Of a stretch of 64,000 nt of DNA, positions 57,109 to 64,000 are shown piece by piece. The stretch covers positions 1 through 64,000 of the forward strand of contig CAJVGD010000036.1 of NCBI GenBank assembly GCA_910890315.1, in the 5' to 3' direction. A program made the position numbers and the translations under genes. The notes beneath the pieces are model-generated. The model was not told the DNA's origin and searched no databases. It saw only the letters and a list, made by a program, of their open reading frames with translations. Position 1 is the stretch's first letter. Every line of letters starts with the position of its first letter. Source of the stretch: Serendipita indica DSM 11827 (taxonomy: Eukaryota; Basidiomycota; Agaricomycetes; Sebacinales; Serendipitaceae).

Positions 57109-58119
57109 ATGGCACAAGTTCGATATGACTATCTGCTACGAGTGTGTTGTCTCCTTATCACTAGTAACTGCTAAGAGGCATTTGCGTGGGTGTCAACTGG
57201 CCTACTATCCTCACAGGTCCTGCTTGTTGGGGATGCCGGAGTCGGCAAGAGTTGCTGTGAGTCCTTTGATATACATCTTCTGATGCGGATACTCCAACTC
57301 CTCCGAAACAGTGCTATCGCGGTTTATGCATGACCAATTTGAGCTCGCATACAACCTGAGAGTGGGATGTGACCTTGGGATAAAGACGATCGAAATTAGT
57401 GGACACGATGCGAGGATCATTATTTGGGATATTGGTCAGTTGCAGGAGCAGTTTCAAGGGGTGTCGCTGTTGACCGGTTTTCCTTTAATATACAGCCGGT
57501 CATGAACGTTTTCACACCATAACAGCAAGGTATATGACATTTAACCAATGAGTGATGCCTTCGGCTTACTTGTGGATAGGTATTATCGCGACGTGGAGGC
57601 CATTGCGCTCGTCTACGATATCACCTCACGCCAATCATATAGGAATCTTGCCTATAAAGTCAAAAATATCCACACTCTGGCACGACCGGTCCGTTTTCTT
57701 TCATTCCCATCTTCACAATGGCTCACCATCTCAGGACACGACGGTCGTGCTCATAGGAACCAAGGCGGACTGTGAACCCCTCCGACAAGTCTCGTCAGAT
57801 GAGGGACGAATGTTCGCTGCAGAACACGGCAAGACTTTTCTAGAGACTTCAGCGCTCGAGACCGAAAGCGATAGGGATAACGTACATACGGAGTTTATGA
57901 CCATCCTTACCGGTTAGCTCGTTTTTGATACGCTGATTATGACCTAATTCCCCAGTAGAAGTGTACTTGAACAAGAGGTATCGGGAATTGGACCAATCGA
58001 CACTCGATTCATTAGCTATGATCGAGAACAGAAAGAACATCTGGTTATCTTTCATGCCGTCGGCTGCGATTATGCCGAAAGCTGCTGGTAGGCGTGCACA
58101 TTTGATAAAATCCGGTTAG
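57109..58119 (+). CDS. Rab-like small GTPase, copy 1
   Basis: Molecular-switch GTPase. Exon 1 MAQVRYDYLLR (57109) splices to VLLVGDAGVGKS (P-loop), then VLSRFMHDQFELAYNLRVGC with the switch I region, ARIIIWDI plus AGHERFHTITARYYR (switch II), AIALVYDITSRQSYRNL, VVLIGTKADC (G4; TKxD in place of NKxD) and FLETSAL (G5). Ends EVYLNKRYRELDQST and a tail at 58119 that is longer than in the two sister copies because of a one-base difference near 58080. Switch II has His where Ras/Rab proteins have the catalytic Gln. No C-terminal Cys motif for prenylation, so membrane attachment is doubtful. Six or so introns, 50-75 bp. Confidence 0.8.
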
Positions 58120-58523
58120 TATAGGTTTGGCAAGTCCTTGTCTCATAGTGGAGCGGTGCAGGGGCTCATGAGGAGAGTGGTTGAGTGTGTACCTCATTTG
58201 GTTTGCCAACCATCTCCGTCTATGGCGGAGTAGACGCTGTCCTTCCTATTCAAATATCCAATCCTAACGCAGCCAATGCTTTTCGTCAAGCAACATCTAT
58301 TGATTCAACCATCTATTGCTCCATGTGAGCCGCTGCTTATGCTATAACTCGCTAGATGAACAGGGTTCGGCATTATATTTCCGATTTCGACGGCGTTGGT
58401 AATACCGCAAAGACGCCAGAAGCTTATTCAAGGCGCAGGCCAGTGGCGACCGGTGCCTCGCCCAATTCCCACCATTTCAGCCGACTATGATGGACTACTG
58501 GAACTTGAACTCCCCGTCTTCCC
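58120..58523. other. Intergenic / P450 promoter
   Basis: No gene seen. Part is shared with 63390-63620. Confidence 0.5.
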
Positions 58524-60566
58524 ATGTCTCTCCTATCCTCTTTACGCGAATTATCCTTCTCTAGCGGCTCCCTCTACGTAGTTGGTAAATATATCTTTGG
58601 CATCTTCGTTGTGGGCCAACTCGTCGTTATCCTGGCGTCATGGAGGATCATCAAGTCCACCCTACGGCCGTGGTACAATCCATCTCCTCTAAGGGTGCTC
58701 AAGGGTCCCGCCGGCGGCTCCGTCATGTTAGGCCAGATGCTGGCTTATAGCATGCCTTCACTAGAGCCTGATGCGTGGTTGCATCGGGTCACAAAGAAAT
58801 TTGGACCCGTCGCGGTTATCAGAGATACTTTCAACGTACGAGCTTACTAGGAAGCGCTGGTAATGGATTCTGACTAGTTTGGGTTTTGCAGGTCAGCACA
58901 CTCTGGACCACCGACCTCAAAGCCATCGCCTATGTCCTCAACAATCCACAAATCTACCATCGTCCCGAATCCTTGCGGTATTGGTTCAAAGAGTTTATTG
59001 GGGACGGTCTCGTCTACGCGGAGGGCGAAGCCCACCGCCGCCAGCGGCGCATCATGAATCCGGCCTTTGGAGCCACGCCAATACGAGAGATGACGAAGAT
59101 ATTTGTAGATGTGTCCAGTGAGCTCTGCAGCGAGATGCGCGCCCTATGCTCAGCACCAGCCAATTCAAAGAGCATGTTCGATGGCGCGGTGAAAGAACAG
59201 AAGTTCACGGAGGGATGGACAGAAATAGACATGGCAGAATGGACCTCTCGAGGCGCACTGGACATGCTCTCGCTGGCCGCATTCCAATACCCGCTTAACA
59301 CCCTTCACCGATCTCGCAGTTCGAATGACTATGGACTCTTTCACGCCCTCGAAGATGTCTATACATCTTCTGCTATTAATTTTCCGCTCATGCTGCTGCG
59401 AGGATGGATACCACTGCTCCGTTTGCGTATGTTCGAATGGGATGATACAAGCGCACGGATGAACCGCCTCCATGGCTCGGTGAAGAGGTTGGCAACAAGG
59501 TTGATCCAGGAGAGAACAGAAATGATTCGAGGGGGCCAGATCAGCGCGGGGGACAGGGATGTCCTAACACTCATAGTACGAGCCATGCTGGATGACCAGA
59601 AGAGTAGAAGTATGAGCGAAGAGGAAGTTATTGGACAAATTATGACCCTTATCATCTCCGGTAAGCTCATTCCTGCCGTTCTTTTAGTCGTTGATCCTCT
59701 GTTATAGGCCACGAGACGCCTGCCTCAGCAATGGTATGGGCGCTACATTCACTCAGCCATGCTCCAGAAGTCCAAAACAAACTGCGCCTCGAAGCGAAAT
59801 CGATCCTTCAAAACTCACCTAATCCAACGCTCGACGAGCTCAACTCACTCCCATACCTCGATAATGTCGTCCGTGAGGCGCTCCGCTTGCATTCGCCCGG
59901 CGCATGGATGGAACGTACTCCACAGACTGTGGATATTATTCCCGTTGGAACACCCTATGAGGACCGTTTTGGAAATATGCGGGATCATATCACGTGAGTC
60001 ACTTTTCCTTGCCCAGCTTATCCTGAGCGGTGGCTGTAGGATCTCTCCTGGAGACAAAGTCCGGATCAGCGTGCTAGGTATCAACCGCCGGGAGGATATT
60101 TGGGGACCGGACGCGCGTGAGTTCAAGTGCGTCCTCATTCCATTTCTCAAATACATTTGACCAACCTGGTGATCTAGTCCAGATAGATGGGACAACCTCC
60201 CACAAGAGGCTGAGAAAATACCTGGTATCATCGCAAACTCGATGGTCTTTTCAACTGGCCCACGGGGCTGTATTGGTTTTCGCTTCGCGATTGCGGAGTG
60301 AGTTTTGCTCACACATAGCTGACGTCTCGCTAACCAATACTTTGTGTAGGATGAAGGCTATGCTTTACATGCTCATCCGAGATTTCGAGTTCGAAGCGGC
60401 AGTTCCCAAGGAAAAGGTCATTCGTCGGCCTCAGTGAGTCGTTACATTCTCTGCTTATATATGCTGACAAATATGCAGAGTTGTTTCCCGTCCAACCCTC
60501 AGAGGCGAAGGCGTGAGTCGCTTGCCGATCCGTGTTCGGCCTATCAAGATTACATGCTTGACATAA
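58524..60566 (+). CDS. Cytochrome P450 monooxygenase
   Basis: ER-anchored heme monooxygenase. Seven exons: 58524-58835, 58892-59660, 59708-59993, 60040-60126, 60178-60297, 60350-60433 and 60479-60566. N-terminal anchor YIFGIFVVGQLVVILASW followed by the Pro-rich hinge RPWYNPSPLRVLKGPAGG. C-helix HRRQRRIMNPAF; I-helix motif GHETPA; K-helix EALRLH (ExxR); PERF-like NPDRWDN; heme loop FSTGPRGCIGFRFA with the Cys ligand. Ends RVRPIKITCLT. About 570 residues. Resembles fungal CYP families that hydroxylate hydrophobic compounds; substrate unknown. Flanked on both sides by Rab-like GTPases and duplicated at 63625. Confidence 0.92.
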
Positions 60567-60887
60567 CTGGATATGGCCATGATAACTTCGTTTCTCATCC
60601 GTGGGTAGTGCTGGTTTCTGTTGACCAACGTGACGAGGCGAGGATAGAGACATGTGCAATTGACACGTTGCCGACGATAACGAGCCAGTTGAAAAGTCGA
60701 GAGTTTTTGATGCCAACCCTCGAGGCTTGTGTATTGCCTTCATTTATTGGCAATGGCTGTGTATGATTACCGCACTTCTATAAACTGATTTCCTGTTCCC
60801 ATTGGTCAAACAGAAGTCACTGGATCAAGTTACGAATGATAGACACAGGATAAGTCGCCAATACCTCATTTTGGTCCATCGTGGCTG
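60567..60887. other. Intergenic, remnant of duplicated upstream unit
   Basis: Contains a diverged copy (about 60735-60790) of sequence upstream of GTPase copy 1. No gene. Confidence 0.55.
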
Positions 60888-61854
60888 ATGGGCATGCCGA
60901 CGTGGCTAGAGTGGGCGCCTATTTCCTCCCGAATATTAGAAATCCCTTGGAGATATCGGTATGTGCCTCAACTGATGCGATATCCTCAGCTCGCGCTCGT
61001 TGGTGATGTTGGTGTAGGCAAGAGCTCCTGTGAGTCCTTTCATACGTGCATTTCTGTGTGGATACGATTACTCTGGGGTAGTGCTATCGCGGTTTACGCA
61101 TGACCGTTTTGACCCTGTTTACAAGTCAACCGTAGGATGTGACTTTGGGCTGCGGACAATCAAAATCGATGACCACAATGCAAAGATTCAGATTTGGGAC
61201 ACTGGTGAGCGGGGAAATGCTCTGTATTAAACGTGGCTGTTGAACACTGTCAGCTGGCCAAGAGCGTTTTCATACAATTACGGCTGGGTGCGCAACATCA
61301 CAATTATGGAGATCATTTAATGAGTTGAATTTTGAACAGACATTACTACCGCATGGAGTGCATTGTGATTGTCTACGATGTTACCTCACGCGAGTCATAC
61401 ATAAACCTCTCCTATTGGATGAAGGTGGTTCGCGAGAAGGCCCAGCCCGTTCGTTCTCTGTCTGTCCCGCTGTGAAATTGGCTGACCAAGTCAGGACGCG
61501 GTGATGGCGCTCATAGGTACCAAGACAGATTGCGGACGTCTCCGACAGGTCTCTTCAGATGAGGGGCGGATGCTCGCTGCGGAGTATGGCATGACTTTTC
61601 GGGAAACTTCTGCACTGGAAAATGACGATGAAAAGGGTAAAGTGCATGCGGCATTTACGGCCATCCTTACCGGTCAGCCCTCTCTCATTATACGCCGACT
61701 ATGATCTGATGTTCAAGTAGAGGTGTACTTGAACAAGAGGTATCGGGAGCTGGACCAATGGACACTCGATTCATTAGCTGTGGCTGACACCGGAAAGAGT
61801 ATCTGGTTATCTCCCTCACCTCGTTCTGGAATTATGCCGACACGCTGCTGGTAG
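60888..61854 (+). CDS. Rab-like small GTPase, copy 2
   Basis: Readable blocks: LALVGDVGVGKSS, then LSRFTHDRFDPVYKSTVGC, AKIQIWDT plus AGQERFHTITA (switch II Gln kept), IVIVYDVTSRESYINLSYW, MALIGTKTDCGRLRQVSSDE, FRETSALEND, EVYLNKRYRELDQWTLD, ending GIMPTRCW at 61854. The N-terminus differs from copies 1 and 3: no MAQxxYDYLLR exon is found, and the P-loop exon reads open upstream to an ATG at 60888 (MGMPTWLEWAPISSR). So the start may be new or lost, and the copy may be a pseudogene. TKxD in place of NKxD, no prenylation motif. Confidence 0.7.
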
Positions 61855-62400
61855 ACGTGCATATAGCTTACGAGAGTACTGGGGAAAATAGCGAACCTGA
61901 ATATGAATCCATACGAACCTGAAACTGGACATCGGATATTGAGCTGATGAGCACATAATGAGTATACGGGTTGTCCATAATTATGCATGCACCGGATACG
62001 AGGTGTTATACAAATGAGAGTGAATGAAGGACTTGCTACTATATAAGATATATTGCAACGTCGCACCGAGATACAATAACCATAGTTAGTTTGCAGTAAC
62101 TCTCTTTCTCTCACCTGCTGTAACAATTCAACGTGGGACCTGAAATAACCACCTGATATCTTTGCATGAATGCTCGATACAACGGGATTTGCATGGTTAC
62201 AGGTATTCTGTGACCCGTTTCCTGTTGAGCTCATTGATGAAATTTGAACAACTCGGCCAATTAGCCGCGACCATTGAACGCCAATGCGAGGTATGAATAG
62301 ATTCCTTTGCCTCAGTTGGTCGTTTTGATTGTCTTCGTTTACTGACGTGGCCGGGCGGGCGTCTATCTTCCTTGGCCCTTGACGCATCTGAGAGGGATTG
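61855..62400. other. Intergenic, no gene
   Basis: The right half (from about 62200) is a diverged copy of sequence upstream of GTPase copy 1. Confidence 0.5.
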
Positions 62401-63388
62401 ATGGCACAAACTCCATACGATTATCTGTTACGAGTATGTCATCTCATTGGCACTAGTAGCTGTCTAGAGGCGTTTGTATGGGTGTCAACTGATGTGCTAC
62501 CCGACGTAGGTTGCGCTTGTTGGTGATGCTGGAGTAGGCAAGAGTTCCTGTGAGTCCCTTCATGCAAACATGTCAATGCGGATACAATCAATGCTTTGGT
62601 GTAGTGCTCTCGCGATTCATATATGACCGATTTGAGCCCGCGTACAAGTCAGGTATAGGAGTTGATTTTCTGACGCGAACGATAAAAATCAGTGGCCATA
62701 ACGCAAGGATTCAAGTTTGGGATACTGGTGAGCTACGGTAGTGGTTTGCCTGAAACATCGCTATTGACCAGCGGTACTATCATCCAGCTGGCCAGGAACG
62801 CTTTCGTTCGATTACGGCTTCGTACGTGACAACTAGAATGTTGGGTGAACTTTTGGGTTTACTCTTGGGTAGGTATTATCGCGGCGTGGAGAGCATCGCG
62901 CTTGTCTACGACGTCACCTTGCGCAAGTCGTACATGAACCTCTCCTATTGGATGAAAGAAGTCCGCGAAAAGGCTCGACCGGTCCGTCCTCACCAGTCGT
63001 GCTTCGATAATAAACGCTAACCAGATCAGGATGCAGTGGTGGTGCTGATAGGCACCAAGACGGATTGCGGACGTCTCCGACAGGTCTCTTCAGATGAAGG
63101 GCAGATATTCGCCGCAGAATATGGCATGACCTTTCTGGAGACGTCGGCGCTCGAAAACGACAACGGAAAGGGCAACGTGCACGAGGCGTTCATGACAATT
63201 CTTACTGGTCAGCTCTTATTAGATAGTGACTATGATTTGATATTCGTATAGAGGTTTACCTACACAAGAAGTATAGAGAGCTCGACCGATGGACCGTCGA
63301 TAAGACGGTAGCAACGACCGACACAAGAAAGAGCATTTGGTTACCTTTTTTACCATCCACTGCGATGATGCCAACGCGGTGCTGGTAG
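62401..63388 (+). CDS. Rab-like small GTPase, copy 3
   Basis: Exon 1 MAQTPYDYLLR (62401-62433), exon 2 from 62510 with VALVGDAGVGKSS, then LSRFIYDRFEPAYKSGIGVD, ARIQVWDT plus AGQERFRSITA, SIALVYDVTLRKSYMNLSYW, VVLIGTKTDCGRLRQVSSDE, FLETSALEND, EVYLHKKYRELDRWTVDK, ending AMMPTRCW at 63388. All splice phases agree, so this is the best-preserved of the three copies. Like them it has TKxD at G4 and ends without a Cys-Cys or CaaX motif. Confidence 0.85.
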
Positions 63389-63624
63389 CCCCGTGCATCC
63401 GCCAGGTGTCCGCTGGTGAAATGAACATGGATGAACGGACTGATTTGAAAATAGATTTGGGACGTTGGCGTTGATTGGATGTGGGCCTTGCAATGCCTGC
63501 CTGATCTGTCCGCAAAGAAGCTCGCGACTGGCCGAAGGAAGCTAGAAGCCTAACCGCTTCGCGCACCCCATCATTTCGGGGGTTGTGATGGACTGGTACA
63601 ACTTGAACCTCTCCCCGTCTTTCA

Positions 63625-64000
63625 ATGAATTTCCTATCCCCTCTGTCCTCATTATCCTTCTCTAGCGGCTCCCTCTACGTAGTTGGTAAATATATCTTCG
63701 GCATCTTCGTTGTGGGCCAACTCGTCGTTATCCTGGCGTCATGGAGAATCATAAAGTCCATCCTACGGCCGTGGTACAATCCATCTCCTCTAAGGGTGCT
63801 CAAGGGTCCCGCCGGCGGCTCCATCGCGTTGGGTCATATGATGGCGTTTAGTATGCCTTCACTAGAGCCTGATGCGTGGTTGCATCGTGTCACAGAGAAA
63901 TTGGGTCCCGTCGTGGTCATCAGAGATACCTTCAACGTACGAGCTTGCTAGCAAGCGCTTGTAATGGATTCTGATTAATTTGGGTTTTGCAGGTCAGCAC
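63625..64000 (+). CDS. Cytochrome P450, second copy, cut by right edge
   Basis: Exon 1 (63625-63936) begins MNFLSPLSSLSFSSGSLYVV and then repeats the anchor and hinge of the P450 at 58524 almost word for word, with changes such as GSIALGHMMAF for GSVMLGQMLAY. Donor GTACGAGC and the acceptor before exon 2 (63993) are conserved too. The rest lies outside the window. Confidence 0.85.

Noticed and set aside
1-64000. tRNA or rRNA genes
   Set aside because: Candidate GTTCGAA-type stretches (for example near 7250 and 11720) lack a matching cloverleaf or fall inside coding exons.

Overview
The window reads as nuclear DNA of a filamentous basidiomycete (Agaricomycetes). Genes are split by many 45-75 bp GT-AG introns. 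There are two large STAND/NLR-type receptors with alpha/beta-hydrolase, NACHT or NB-ARC, and WD40 or TPR domains, two DUF6533 membrane proteins, F-box proteins, and a KDZ DNA transposon. The receptor architecture and wording of the protein blocks recall Rhizoctonia/Ceratobasidiaceae; that placement is inference from remembered families, not a search.

Layout. 1-10.8 kb is an NLR neighbourhood: the 5' end of a receptor running off the left edge (minus strand), a WD40 relic, a frame-broken hydrolase-NACHT-WD40 gene with 15 near-identical 129-bp WD40 units, a DUF6533 membrane protein, and a second NLR tail relic. 11-35 kb is mostly ordinary gene space: mitochondrial dicarboxylate carrier, a second DUF6533 protein, a hydrolase-NB-ARC-TPR receptor (13 near-identical 126-bp TPR units), an MFS transporter, a disordered protein, two F-box-type proteins, a Tag1-like membrane protein, a short-chain dehydrogenase and a PRELI/Ups lipid-transfer protein.

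37.7-51.0 kb is a 13.3-kb KDZ-superfamily DNA transposon with about 1.13-kb, almost identical terminal inverted repeats. It carries a CxC2-KDZ transposase gene (itself interrupted by a 1.54-kb Tc1-like element at a TA), two unrecognised cargo genes, a small C2HC-finger ORF and a captured HSP70 fragment. It is bracketed by direct copies (1.43 kb) of the promoter, 5'UTR intron and first ~175 codons of the gene at 51.9-56.8 kb, which encodes a 1627-residue disordered/coiled-coil protein. The left copy is truncated and fused to foreign sequence.

57-64 kb is a tandemly duplicated cassette: Rab-like GTPase, cytochrome P450, GTPase, GTPase, P450 (cut by the right edge). The GTPases are divergent and lack a C-terminal prenylation motif.

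No tRNA, rRNA or CRISPR array was seen.
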